Source of the DNA: Silene latifolia
Lineage: Eukaryota; Streptophyta; Magnoliopsida; Caryophyllales; Caryophyllaceae
Length of the DNA: 64,000 nucleotides
Direction: 5' to 3'
NCBI RefSeq assembly: GCF_048544455.1
Contig: NC_133538.1
Coordinates: 450,629,311 to 450,693,310, forward strand
Part shown: positions 43,001 to 54,290 of the stretch, piece by piece
Position numbering within the stretch: position 1 is the first letter of the stretch
Layout: each line of letters starts with the position of its first letter
Notes under the pieces: model-generated
Told to the model about the DNA's origin: nothing
Database searches by the model: none
What the model saw: only the letters and a program-made list of their open reading frames with translations
Made by a program: the position numbers and the translations under genes

Positions 43001-44553
43001 TCAAGAGTGTGAGCTTGAGGCACCTCGAAAGTCCGGAGGTCCTCCCCTTCTTCTTGATTCTCTTCTTCTTCTAAACCTAGCCATTTCGGCTCTTATTTCC
43101 TCAACCTTAGTCTCATCATACTCTTGGTCTTGGGTGGGGAATTGTTGCATGAATTGAGCATTCATCGCGGCCACCATATTAAAAGTTGCGTTTGAAGTAT
43201 AACGCATCTCTTCCAAATCCTCTTGATAGTGGTGGTAGCGGTTTTCGGTGATTCCCCACCGAGCATTCTCCGTTAGTTGAATTTGAGAGAGGGTAGACTC
43301 AAGGTTGGTGACACGGTTTGTGATGTTGGTTTGCCATGTGTTGAAGGTCGGGTAGTTAAATTGAGGGTCCGAAAAAGGATATTGTTGTTGTGTTTGTTGT
43401 GGCATTTGGGGAGGAGTGAAATGGGGCTCATCATACGGGGCATTAGGCATGGGTTCATCAAATGGTGCATCATTATGAAGCATGTCACCAAAAGTCAAAG
43501 CCCCCTCTACTTGCGGTTGCTCTCCTCCCTCATCCTCATCCGGCTCAACTACTTGGATTCTATCAACCCAAAGGTACACAAAGGCATCGTCGGGAGGCAT
43601 GTATAAATCTTGTGCACTCCCCCAGCCCAAGGGTGAGTCAGGGGGACGGGGTAGATACATGTAATGCTTGGAGTTTTGCCCACCCATGCACCAAATGACC
43701 AAGGGAGTGATTTTGTCAACCACCTCAATCATGTGTGCGTGCTTCAAGTAATGGAAGTCCATGCGACCACTAACATCAAGTTCATAAGCATTGGGTGGAA
43801 ATGGTACACCCGTCTTTTGCACAATCAATTCGATCATGCCCCCAATAAAAATGGTCCCTTTTGGATTCTTTTGTAGTTTAAGGCAACCACTCACAAACAA
43901 GTCTACCCAATCCGGTACTCCCCTCCCTTCCGGGGTCATCGACCATAGTCATTGAATTTGTTGATATTGCATTTTTGTTGGTTCGGTCATGACCAAGAAG
44001 TTGGTGCTTATATGGCGGCTTAGGAGGCGCAAGACCGGGTTGGGGATGGTGGTATTCTTTGAGTTTCCATGACGCACATCTCCCGTGATATCATTCCAAA
44101 AGGCACTCATCAATTTTTTTTCAAGGTTTTCTTTGATGGGGGCTTTTGTGATATGTAGGGCCTCTCGTACCTCATCATATGTCAAGGTATGGGTAAGGCG
44201 GCATACCCGAAATTTGATCCCCGGGATCTTGTCCCTTCCCAATTTCACTTTTTCCAACGAAGAAAGAAACTCAAAGGTAACACCCCTTCGAGTGTATGCG
44301 GCCATGTTAGTGTAGGCCTCAAGTCCAACTTTTTCCAAGAGAATTCGGGTCATGTCAAGCATTCCCAATTTAGAAAGAACGTTTTGGTCCAAGAATTTAG
44401 TTGTGCCATGGTTGACACCGAAGCAAACTTCTTCCAATTTGAGAGGGCCTTGTCTCGGAGGCCCTCCTTACCCGAGTATTCATTTTCATCATAATCCGAG
44501 GCTCCCTTGGGTCCTTTTGAGGAGGAAGCCTCGGTAGCTTTACCTTTGCCCAT
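43001..44553 (-). pseudogene. Athila third ORF (env-like position)
   Basis: Starts MGKGKATEASSSKG at 44553. A frameshift near 44450 leads to the main frame: FGVNHGTTKFLDQNVLSKLG, TNMAAYTRRGVTFEFLSSLE, HTLTYDEVREALHI. An in-frame TGA at 43949-43951 is followed by GVPDWVDLFVSGCLKLQ, MIELIVQKTGVPFPPNAYEL and DAFVYLWVDRIQ, then a Q/P/N-rich stretch, a coiled-coil-like segment and a basic R-rich tail. It sits after pol, where Athila elements carry their env-like gene, and resembles the plant ATHILA ORF-1 / putative transposon protein family. I see no clear signal peptide or transmembrane helix. The role is not established. Confidence 0.7.
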
Positions 44554-44625
44554 TGTAGAATAATTACTTTCCAGAAAAACACAAGTTTTGGAATTAATTT
44601 TTGGGTGAGGCAAAAGAACAAACAC

Positions 44626-45549
44626 CTAATATGCACTACAAAATTGATGTGCTAATTAGTTATTTGTTGGAATAAAAACACCTCACAATTTAAAAGATTG
44701 TTTAAGGACAAATTTCAACACAATTAAACAACTAAATTTCGAGTTTGAAGTACTCAAATTCGAAATTTAGGTAGCTATGAATGACAAGGAGAAGAATAAG
44801 GTGTTATACCTCCCTTTGATCCTTGTTTGTGTTGTTGGTTGATGAATCCTAACCAAAAATGCTTAAAGTCGTCCCTTTAATCCAATTTGCAACCCAAAAA
44901 TCTTCAATTCTTCAATCCTCCGAAACCCTAGGTCGAAATAGTCGATGGTTTTGTGGTTTTTCTGCAATTACCTTGCCCAAATTGATGTTGGGTGATGAAA
45001 GTTGATAAACTTGAAGGTAAATTACTTGATTTTGATGATTTGAGAAGGGTTTGATGAGTGATTTTTAGGGGGATTAGGGTTAGTGTGAAGAGAGAGGGTG
45101 AATGCTAAAGGAATTGGGGAAGAACAATGAGGGTTGTCGTCGGAATTGAAGCTGAAATGCGTGATTCTTCAAAAACTCGCACGGTGCGAGTTTGGCACTC
45201 AGGAATGTCGCACCGTGCGACTTTGCTGCTGGAAGTGACTTTTTTGTTGCTTAATTCTCCACTCTAGCCAATTCTTTTACCCATCATTCTTCCTTCTTTT
45301 CTTCACATATGCCCTTGAGTTGGTATCCTATCACTAAAACGCACATTAAACCATCCTAACATGCTAAAAACATTAATGAAAATGTAAATGATTTAATTTA
45401 TAATGCAAGAATTAAAAGATGCGATTAATTTAAACATGCAAAATGTAATAAAACAATTCAATGCGGAATTTAAATATGCAAGGGACATAAATATTTACAA
45501 ACTTTTGCCGTTTATTTAACGTCGATGGCTCGACAAAGTGGCATCTTCA
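44626..45549 (-). other. Spacer between pol and the third ORF of element 2
   Basis: Noncoding. It carries a palindrome pair, CTCGCACGGTGCGAG (45176-45190) and TCGCACCGTGCGA (45208-45220), inverted to each other. It begins near the pol end with CGAGCCATCGACGTTAAA, resembling the sequence after pol in other Athila elements. A spliced env message would have its acceptor here. Confidence 0.6.
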
Positions 45550-47413
45550 TTAATTTGAGTAAATTGGATCAACAAGGTGAAGTGTTTCCACTTCACTCAC
45601 TTCAATTCCTTCATGATAATGCTTAAGCCTTTGACCATTCACTTTCAAAACTTTCCCGGATTTCAAGCATTTGATTTCAAGTTCTCCATATGGAAAAACA
45701 CGAACCACTTCATATGGTCCCATCCATCTAGACCTTAATTTCCCGGAGAAGAGTCTAAGCCGATTTTGAAAGAGCAAGACTTTCTCTCCCACTTAAAACA
45801 CTCTTCTTGAAATCATGTCATCGTGCCACTCTTGTTCTTGCCTTGTAAATGGAAGCATTCTCATAAGCATCATTCCGAATTTCTTCCAATTCTTGAAGTT
45901 GAAGTTTCCTATGAAGGCCCGCTTCATTCATTTGCAAGTTGAACGACTTGACTGCCCAATAAGCTCAATGCTCAACCTCCACGGGTAAATGACATGATTT
46001 CCCAAAAAGTAAGCGGTAAGGTGACATCCCGATTGGCGTTTTGTAAGCCGTGCGATAGGCCCACAAGGCATCATCCAACCTCAAGCTCCAATCCTTGCGG
46101 TCGGGATTCACCGTCTTCTCAAGGATAGCCTTAATATCCCTATTAGAAACCTCGGCTTGACCGTTGGTTTGAAGGTGATAGGCGGTTGAGACTTTATGAA
46201 GTACCCCATACTTTTTTAGAAGAGCTCCAAGGGCTTTGTTGCAAAAGTGAGTTCCACGGTCGCTTATCAAGGCTTTTGGGAAGCCAAACCGAGAAAAGAT
46301 GTTGGTTTTGATGAATTCTCCAACTACCTTTGCATCATCGGTCTTGGTGGCCTTAGCCTCCACCCACTTGGAAACATAGTCCACCGCCAAAAGTATATAA
46401 ACATTGCCACAAGATGCTGGAAATGGTCCCATGAAGTTAATACCCCACACATCAAATATTTCACAATAGATCATGGGTGTTTGGGGCATTTCTCCTCTTT
46501 TTGAAATATTGCTAACTCTTTGGCATCTATCACATGTCTTCACCATGGCATGAGCATCTCGGAATAATGTGGGCCAAAAGAAACCGCTTTTCAAGACTTT
46601 TCTAGCCGTTCTCTTGGCTCCGAAATGCCCGCCGCAAGCATACTCGTGACAAAATTTAAGAACTGGAATGATTTCGGTGTCCGGAACACACCTCCTAATG
46701 ACTAGATCGGCACAAAATTTCCAAAGGTATGGGTCATCCCACACATAGTACTTAGCATCACTCTTGATCTTGTCCCGTTGAGAGCGAGAAAGACCCTTTG
46801 GAAACTCTTGTAAGACAAAAAAGTTGACTATATGGGCATACCATGGCTCAATGGATGACAATGCTAGGAGTGTGTCATCCGGAAAGGAAGCTTGTATTGG
46901 TGATTCCAAGACTCCTTGAGGCTTCTCTTGCACAATTCTACTTAGGTGATCCGCCACCGTGTTAGTTGTGCCCTTCTTGTCTTTGAGTTCAACGTCAAAC
47001 TCACTCAAAAGTAGTACCCACCTCATCAAACGGGGCTTGGACTCCTTCTTGTTCACCAAATTCCTTAAGGTGGCATGATCCGTGAAGATGATGACCTTGG
47101 CTCCAAGAATATAAGGTCGAAATTTCTCTAAAGCAAACACCACCGCAAGAAATTCTTTCTCGGTGGTTGTATAGTTTCTTTGAGCCTCATTCATCATCGT
47201 CGACGCATATTGAATAACCTGAGGTGCTCTTCCTACCCTTTGGCCAAGTACCGCGCCAAGGGCATAATTGCTTGCGTCCGACATTATCTCAAACGGTTCA
47301 CTCCAATTGGGAGGTTGAATTATAGGTGCCGAAATAACCTTCTCCTTGAGCATATCAAAAGCTCCCTTGCATTCTTCACTCATGATAAATTCACAATCCT
47401 TTTGAAGTAACTT
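45550..47413 (-). pseudogene. Element 2 RNase H and integrase
   Basis: RNase [42 protein letters not shown]. Integrase: HEYACGGH and CDRCQR finger, then [11 protein letters not shown], where the first catalytic Asp is Asn, then ISDRGTHF and [11 protein letters not shown] (second Asp and Glu kept). After [11 protein letters not shown] a TGA at 45965-45967 and a frameshift interrupt the link to the last block, [17 protein letters not shown]...LKHYHEG, which ends at 45550. Without the first Asp the integrase should be inactive even if read through. Confidence 0.9.
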
Positions 47414-49809
47414 TCATAGAGGAACGTCAATCTTGGAGAAATCCTTAATAAAACGCCGGTAAAACCCGGCGTGACCTAGGAAAGATCTCACTTCACGCAC
47501 ATTAGTAGGATAGGGCAAGGTGCGAATGGTATCGACCTTGGCCTTATCAACCTCAATTCCCCTAGAGGAGATCACATGTCCCAAGACTATTCCTTCATCA
47601 ACCATGAAATGACATTTCTCATGGTTGAGAACGAGGTTGGTGTCAATACATCTTTTCAAGACCCAAGTGAGATGACTCAAACAATCCTCAAAAGATTGGC
47701 CATGAACGGTAAAATCGTCCATGAATACTTCAATAAACTCCTCAACATGATTTGAAAAGATACTCATCATGCACCTTTGGAACGTTCCCGGAGCATTACA
47801 AAGACCGAAAGGCATCTTTCTATAGGCAAACGTTCCAAAGGGACATGTGAAGGTTGTTTTTGTTTGGTCCTCGGGTGCAATTGGGATTTGAAAATAACCC
47901 GAGTAGCCATCCAAAAAGCAATAAAAAGCTTTTCCTGCTAACCTCTCCAACATTTGATCCATGAAGGGAAGCAGGAAATGATCTTTTCGGGTCACGGCAT
48001 TGAGCCTACGGTAGTCGATACATACCCTCCACCCATTTTGAACTCGAGTGGGGGTCAAAACACCTTCATGATTCTCGACTACCGTTAGCCCGGATTTCTT
48101 TGGGACAACTTGGGTTGGACTAACCCATTGAATATCGGAGATAGGATAGATCATACCTACATGAAGGAGTTTGAGTACCTCTTTCTTCACAACATCCATC
48201 ATTGGAGGGTTCAAACGCCTTTGTGGTTGTCGGACGGGCTTTCCTTCATCTTCAAGAATAATCCGGTGCATGCATAAAGTGGGACTAATACCTTTGATGT
48301 CGGCCATTGTCCACCCAATTGCTTCCTTGTGTTGCTTAAGAACTAGGATGAGAGCCTCTTCTTGCTCCTTAGTAAGCTTGCTTGAAATAATTACCGGTAA
48401 AGTTTCTTCATTTCCAAGAAATGCATACTTCAAGTGGCTTGGTAAGGGCTTCAATTCAACAATAGGAGGCTTGACAATAGAGGGAACGGGTTTCTCTTTT
48501 GGTAGCTCTTCTAACAATTTGGAAGAAAGGAAGAAAATTTCCTGGACAGGGGAGGATCCGCACCATGCGAATTCTGGAGCTGGAAAACTCGCACGGTGCG
48601 AGTTTGCTGCTGCCTTCCGGATTTCTTCCTTTTCTTCCCATTCTTCTATTGGGGGATTTTCCTCTAGGTCCTTGATTGTTTCCTGCAAATTACAAGGCAA
48701 AGCATACCCCGTATCCTCTCCAACCAATCCATTAGTCAAAACAACATCTAATGCATCAACTTTGCACAATTCATACACGGTTTGCACAATTGGTTCAAAA
48801 ATTTCAAGAAAACACAAAGATGAAGTCTCGGATGGGTATTTTATAGCCTCATGTATGCTATACTCAATATTTTCCCCCTCAAATTCCATTGTGAGGCATC
48901 CACTAGATACATCAATCTTGGTGTTGGAAGTTCTCATGAAAGGCCTTCCCAACAAAATGGGAGTGGAGTCTTTCTCGGGTTCCATTTCAATCACATAGAA
49001 GTCGGCGGGGAAAAGAATTTCCCCCACCTTCACCAAGACATCTTCCACAACCCCCTTAGGATAGATATTGGACCTATCGGCCAAAGAAATGACCATACAA
49101 GTCGGTTTCAAAGGCCCTAACTTAAGTGACTCATAAAGGTAATTGGGCAAGACATTAATGGATGCACCTAAATCAAGCATAGCATGTTGACAATCCAAGT
49201 CACCAATTTTACAAGGAATAGTGAACATGCCCGGATCACTACATTTTTGTGGCAAATGTTTTTGAAAAATTGCCGACACATGTTCATTAGCCCTTACCTT
49301 TTTCATGCTCTTTGCCTTATTTGTCCTCTTAGTAGTGCACAACTCTTTCAAAAATTTTGCATGCTTGGGCACACTACTAAGAAGATCAAGGAGAGGAATG
49401 TTTACCTCCACTTTACGAAAGATATCATAAAGGCTTGAAGTTTTCTTGTCAATTATCCTTGTATCATTCAAAGCACTTGGAAATGGAGCTTGTGGCTCAT
49501 ATTCCGGAAGTGGTTCATTCACCCTTACTTGTTGAGGTGTAGATGCTTCCCCTTGTTCCACTACCACTTCAATTTCATCTTCAATCACATCCTCCACTTC
49601 ATGAACAATAGGAAGTGGTATTGTCTTCTTAGGGGCCATGGGTGCCTCTACCAACTCCCTACCATTCCTCAAAGAGACCGATTTTGCTTGTTCCTTGGTG
49701 GGTGGAGGAATGGTGTGAGAAGGGAGACTCCCTCCTTGGGTGGGTTGAGAATTGAGTGTAGTGAGGATTTGACCAACTTGGGTCTCAAGGTTAACAAACC
49801 TTGAGTCGG
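47414..49809 (-). pseudogene. Element 2 protease and reverse transcriptase
   Basis: Same protein as gag apart from a one-base gain in an A7 run (49810-49816). Protease: LDLGASINVLP and TPILLGRPFM. RT: LKLLHVGMIYPISD, WRVCIDYRRLN, FDGYSGYFQI-like LDGYSGYFQIPIAPEDQ, MPFGLCNAPGTFQRCMM and catalytic FMDD (EVFMDDFTVHG). [21 protein letters not shown] then ends at TGA 47414-47416, a single nonsense change, and the frame continues into RNase H. The protease-RT linker contains an inverted pair of the GCACGGTGC palindrome at 48558-48602. Confidence 0.92.
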
Positions 49810-51209
49810 TTTTTTTGAATCACGGCGGTTTGAAATTCCTTGATATTGGTTTGCATTGCCATTTGATTCATGGTAAGAGTTTTCATCATCTCTTCCAAGG
49901 AATTTTGGGATTGGTTTTGATTTTTATTTGGCTTTTGAAATGAAGAGTTTGAAGCCCCTTTTTTATTTTGATTTTGGTTTTGGTTTTGGTTTTGGTTTTG
50001 GTTTTGGTTTTGGTTTTGGTTTTGGTTCCCACCCCAACCCATATTTGGATGAGACTTCCACCCTTCATTGTAAGTATTGGAATAGGGGTCAAACTTCCTA
50101 AACCCAATAGCCTTCACCGCTTCAATTGCCTCCTTCGTTTGCAAAGATGGACACCCATCGGTGGGATGAGATGAGTCATTACAAAGACCACAAAATTTCA
50201 CATGAGAAGCACTCCTACCTCCTTTTGTAAGTTCTTTCACCAAATTAGTAAGAAAGTCAACTTTCTCCTCCATATGGTTGGAGCCTTGCCTTGAAGAGAA
50301 TGTCCCACTTGCCTTGTTAATTCTCCTCCCAAAATTCCTAGAGCTTCCTACCAATCTTTCAATCAACTCATTTTCTTCTAGGACCGACATATATTCAATC
50401 CCTCCTTGGGTAGCGGCTTTAATCATCCTAGCATCATCCTCAAATAAACCACCACAAAAGTTCAAGAGAAGGTCGTGGTCGGTATACCCATGGTATGGGC
50501 AACTAGCAAGAAGTTGTTTAAACCTCTCCCAATACTCATACAAGTTCTCCCCATCCATTTGTTCAACATTACTTATTTCTTTCTTCAATTGAGAGGAGAG
50601 ACTAGCGGGAAAATACTTTTCTAAGAAAGCCTTCTTCATTAAATTCCAAGTGGTGATGCTCCCGGTAGGAAGATAATAAAGCCAATCGTTTGCCGCGTCC
50701 TTGAGTGAAAAAGGGAAGGCCCTTAGTTGAAGTTGCTCATCGGTAACCCCATTAGACTTCATGCTTGAGAAAACCACATGAAATTTGTTTAGATGCTTGT
50801 TGGGATCTTCCGTGCTAAGTCCATGGAATTGGGACAATTGGTGAATGAGCCCGGACTTCAATTCAAAGGTGGCATTTTTCGCCAAGGCCGGAAAGGTGAT
50901 ACACAAGGGCACTTGTGTGAGATCCGGGGCGGTAAGTTCTTTAATGGTTTTAGGCCTTGGTGGGTTCTTTCTCTCACCATGTTCATGTGGTTGTTCTTCC
51001 TCACGATCACCCATGATGATTTGAATGGGTATGGGTATGGTTTCAAAGGAAAGGGTGCTCTCTTCCTCTTGGTCTTGTTGAGTAACGGGGTTAACTTCTT
51101 CAATAACCGGGGTGTTTCTTCTAATACCTCCTCCTATCCAAGCAAGTGATCTTTGAATCTCCGGATCGAATGAAAAAAGTGGTTCACTTGAATTCCTAGT
51201 ATTGACCAT
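49791..51209 (-). CDS. Athila-like gag, element 2
   Basis: The frame is open from 51284. I prefer the ATG at 51209 (MVNTRNSSEPLFSFDPEI) because the 25 residues before it look like leader sequence. The gag core has LKSGLIHQLSQFHGL, DPNKHLNKFHVV, LRAFPFSLKDAANDWLYYLP and AFLEKYFPASLSSQLKKEI. Zinc knuckle: CGLCNDSSHPTDGC. A (NQ)10-type run follows from AAAACC hexamers. The end, QKNRLKVC, is frameshifted; the ancestral frame continued into protease. Gag forms the RNA-binding particle. About 470 residues, normal for this lineage. Confidence 0.85.
   Translation of the reverse strand: MVNTRNSSEPLFSFDPEIQRSLAWIGGGIRRNTPVIEEVNPVTQQDQEEESTLSFETIPIPIQIIMGDREEEQPHEHGERKNPPRPKTIKELTAPDLTQVPLCITFPALAKNATFELKSGLIHQLSQFHGLSTEDPNKHLNKFHVVFSSMKSNGVTDEQLQLRAFPFSLKDAANDWLYYLPTGSITTWNLMKKAFLEKYFPASLSSQLKKEISNVEQMDGENLYEYWERFKQLLASCPYHGYTDHDLLLNFCGGLFEDDARMIKAATQGGIEYMSVLEENELIERLVGSSRNFGRRINKASGTFSSRQGSNHMEEKVDFLTNLVKELTKGGRSASHVKFCGLCNDSSHPTDGCPSLQTKEAIEAVKAIGFRKFDPYSNTYNEGWKSHPNMGWGGNQNQNQNQNQNQNQNQNQNQNKKGASNSSFQKPNKNQNQSQNSLEEMMKTLTMNQMAMQTNIKEFQTAVIQKNRLKVC
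49967..50028 (-). repeat. AAAACC hexamer array encoding Asn-Gln
   Basis: About ten tandem copies of GGTTTT (plus strand), giving a polar Asn-Gln run after the gag zinc knuckle. Confidence 0.92.
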
Positions 51210-51344
51210 AAACAACTCTACACAAGAGCACACAATCAAAAGGTTCACACAAGTGATGAACAAGACACTATCAACAAGAAACAAAGATTAACTAACACAA
51301 CTATCCTAAAAACACAAATAACAACACTAGCAAAACCGTTACCT

Positions 51345-51362
51345 TCCCCGGCAACGGCGCCA
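51345..51362 (-). other. Primer binding site of element 2, Asp tRNA
   Basis: Minus strand TGGCGCCGTTGCCGGGGA, five bases after the LTR end; identical to element 1. Confidence 0.9.
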
Positions 51363-51367
51363 AAATT

Positions 51368-52639
51368 TGACACGCCTAAAACGTCGCGCTAAAAGACGGC
51401 CAAATTAACAATTTATATAACACTAAGCACACTATTTAACACTAGTTATAAACTAGTAAGGTTTGGTTGTTTTTAATTGTAACAAGAGCAAGACAAATTC
51501 AAACAAGAGTGCAAGGCAAGCAATCAATTAAGAGTTTAAAGATGGAAATTAATCAATATTCAGAGAGACTTAACCCGACCTAAAGTTTGGCACTTTAGTT
51601 GACAAAACCCCTCAATCAATCCTTCTAATCAATATTATTGTCCTATTAGTGAGATTAAATCTCCTAATTCCCTTAATTAGAAGTCAATCACAAGGAAATC
51701 ACACTAAATAATTGACCCAACTTATCAATTCCTCTAGTGGAAATCACACACATAGATTCATTAACAAGAAGATGAAGCAATAAGAATCTAATAGGTGGAA
51801 TTACTCACAATGAAATCACAATTAATGAGCAATCACAACTTAATCTCTCTAATGCTAATTAAACCAAGAAGAAATCACATGCATTAGTCTAATAACAAGT
51901 TGTTGCAACATGGAATTACAAGGAAATCACACTTAATAATCCCAACAACAAATAAATTAAGGAACTTTGGAAAGATTATGCAACAAGGAAATCACACTTG
52001 ATCACAATAATCCAACAAGGATTCCAAAATTAAGCATTTAAACAAAAGAGATTAAGAACAATAATGATAATTAAGGAAGGATTAAGGAGTCTTACAACCA
52101 AAGACTAAGCCTTTGAGTCGGATTAAGAAAGGGAGATTAGTTCTCCATGATTAGATCTAAACCCAATTCAAAAGATGAAAATATTCTCAAATTACAACTT
52201 GATTAATTAAAGTGAAAAAAAGATGCTTAACCTACTTGCAAACATCCTATTTATAGTCTACCGTAACCTAATAATTATGGGCTTAACAAAGGAAAGGCCC
52301 GTAATACAAAACGCCATCAAACCCAGATTTTTCGGACCGTGCGAGTTCTGGTGTCTGGAAACTCGCACGGTGCGAATTTGGTCCTAGAACGCGTCTTTCT
52401 TTCGTGCTTCCTTTGATCCTTTGGAAGGCTTTGGCGTGGTATTTCTTCAAGCTTGTTCTTGGCTCTTCCTTGGATACTTCTTTCAATCTCTTGGCTTCTT
52501 AATCATCACTTGAAATCATGCTAAATGGTGAAGCACATGAAATTGGCTAAATAACGTCAAAAACGTCAAAAACCGTCACCAAGTGTTACCAAATGAGCTT
52601 TAAATAATGCCAAAACTAGGTAGAAATAGGAGCTCATCA
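51368..52639 (-). repeat. 5' LTR of element 2, 1272 bp
   Basis: Minus strand TGATGAGC...CGTGTCA. The palindrome pair is at 52332-52375, with one change in the first arm. The TATA box is near 52247-52257 (minus strand). About 120 bp shorter than the 3' LTR at the G18 segment. Confidence 0.92.
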
Positions 52640-52686
52640 AGATGCCTGTGATAATTCCCCTTATACTGATACAAGCCACTGAGCAG

Positions 52687-53538
52687 CTAAAAACACGATG
52701 ACGTCATTCCTCCTCCTTTGCTTAAAAGCAAGAGTCGACCTTGACAAATCAAATCCCCAAAATCTCGAAAGTCTGCTTGTTGATTATAACTCACAAATTC
52801 AATGCAATGCCGTTTTCTTCCAGAACAACCATTGCTAGCATCACCTTGACACCAAATCTGCATACAATGGCGAAATCAAGATTTATAATTAGAAAAAGTA
52901 ATAAAATCAGGTGGTGAATTAGTTACTCCGTATGTAATAAGGTAAATTAGTATAATATCGTAAATTAGTGTAATACAAACCTGATCAAGTTTGTCGCTTC
53001 TGCAACGATGATATCCAATGCGGGTATCACCATCCATATCCCTTATAAACAGCGGGTTAAAATGGTCTGCATCAGGTCTGATACCTCGGGTTAATTCAAC
53101 CGGTGACCCTATTTTAGTCCAATCGAATATCTCAATATGTCGATATTGAAGATCTTTTGTAGTTTCATCACAAGACGACGCCAAATTTGGACGGATAGTT
53201 ACTATGGAAACTTTGGTCGCGTCAATAGCTGCTGGAGTTATGGCATCGATACCAACAGAAGTAATTCTACTAAAAGTAATTAAGCTGCCGCTAATTACAT
53301 ATCGAAATACAGTCCAAAACTTCCCCATTTTCCGATGGAAAAAGAGGACATTGTCACTTCGAATTAAGATCGACTCCAATCTGCCACCTAATTTGATCGA
53401 GAAGCCAAGAAACAACCTAATTCGAGTCACTATGATTCGACTCCAGCACCACCTCGTTTCAGACCAAACCCCGACATCGGAGCTCACCAATTCATCACCA
53501 CCATCGCTAATAAAGCTGCCCAGATTCGCATCCAACAT
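52687..53538 (-). CDS. Unrecognised spliced gene, possible host gene
   Basis: Two exons are supported: 53538-52981 (MLDANLGSFISDGGDELVSS...RSDKLDQ) and 52857-52687 (IWCQGDASNGCSGRKRHCIE...TSSCF, stop TAG). The intron 52980-52858 has GT...AG ends and joins in phase 0, giving about 242 residues. Exon 1 has a hydrophobic stretch (about 75-100) and an acidic, Asp-rich part (ADHFNPLFIRDMDGD). Exon 2 has several Cys. I do not recognise a family. The start is uncertain, since an alternative frame upstream (to 53675) also looks protein-like. Athila element 2 is inserted 47 bp beyond the stop. It could be a chance frame. Confidence 0.38.
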
Positions 53539-53938
53539 TTGTCGATTCCGGTACCAAACCTGGTCTTTAAGTGTTGCTCAATTGAAGCTCCAGTTGACAA
53601 GAATGAAGAAGGGAAGATGAGAAGTCCGGTCAATGCTAATTCACTCAGATTCGGATTCAAGATGGACCCGCTCAAATCATGGTAGACCCGTCTCTAAAAT
53701 TAAGCTATGGACTCCAATACAAGCCACCGTGCGGTTCCTTGATAGCTGTGCGCATCGTAGACAGGAGAGGCCATTGTTGAAACGGGATGGGGACGAGGAT
53801 GGACTTGGAGTTTTATAAATTGCAATTTCAATTGATTATAAATTCCAAATTCGATTTCAGTTGTTTGGCCTCCATTATTGAGGAAGAAAGTAAAAGTTGA
53901 AGAAAGTAAAAAAGGATACTGTGTTTGTTTTGGGAGTA

Positions 53939-54124
53939 CAATTAGTCTTGCTGAAGACGGGTCGAAGCAAGTGACGGATAATGCCACTCACAAAACGAAT
54001 AGGGGGACACGGTGGGGCACCCCCATGTGCTTCTCTCTCTCCTCTATTTGGGCCATTTGTGAGTGAAAATGGTATCCGTCACTCCCAAGTGACGGATACG
54101 TGCCGTCACAAATGAGATTTTCTG
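53939..54124. mobile_element. Short MITE with 9-bp duplication (MULE-type)
   Basis: 186 bp flanked by TTGGGAGTA (53930-53938 and 54125-54133). The interior has inverted blocks AAGTGACGGATA and TATCCGTCAC, and the ends have weak inverted similarity. A 9-bp duplication points to the Mutator superfamily. It lies about 400 bp upstream of the candidate host gene start. Confidence 0.6.
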
Positions 54125-54133
54125 TTGGGAGTA

Positions 54134-54243
54134 ACATACTCTTTTTATTTTAGTATTTTTTAGATTTGATCTCAGCGGACAGTTTATCTAATTTAATGGT
54201 CTAGATTTTAAAGCATAAACTCACCGTAAGAACCAAACTCTTT

Positions 54244-54283
<40 letters not shown>

Positions 54284-54290
54284 GGCCGAA
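54134..54290 (-). repeat. (TA)n/(CT)n with adjoining dispersed repeat
   Basis: Reverse-oriented relative of 39033-39200: on the minus strand (TA)n, (GA)n, then TTTGGTTCTTACGGTGAGTT and a region with AAATCTAGACCATTAAATTA. Ends not defined. Confidence 0.5.

Larger units (their letters stand above)
40582..52639 (-). mobile_element. Athila-like Ty3/gypsy element 2 with env-like gene
   Basis: Complete 12,058-bp element on the minus strand. LTRs lie at 40582-41975 and 51368-52639 and the duplication is AGATG (40577-40581, 52640-52644). It has an Asp-tRNA PBS, gag, pol, a third env-like ORF, structured 3' RNA and a PPT. Its lesions are few: one frameshift at the gag-pol border, one nonsense codon between RT and RNase H, a nonsense codon and frameshift near the integrase end, and a frameshift and stop in the third ORF. 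Confidence 0.93.

Noticed and set aside
49791..49820. Programmed gag-pol frameshift at the A7 run
   Set aside because: Athila gag-pol is normally one frame, and element 1 keeps gag and protease in a single frame there. A one-base length change in a homopolymer is simpler.
53204..53620. Plus-strand ORF of 138 residues
   Set aside because: Antisense to the better-supported spliced minus-strand frame and without recognisable features.
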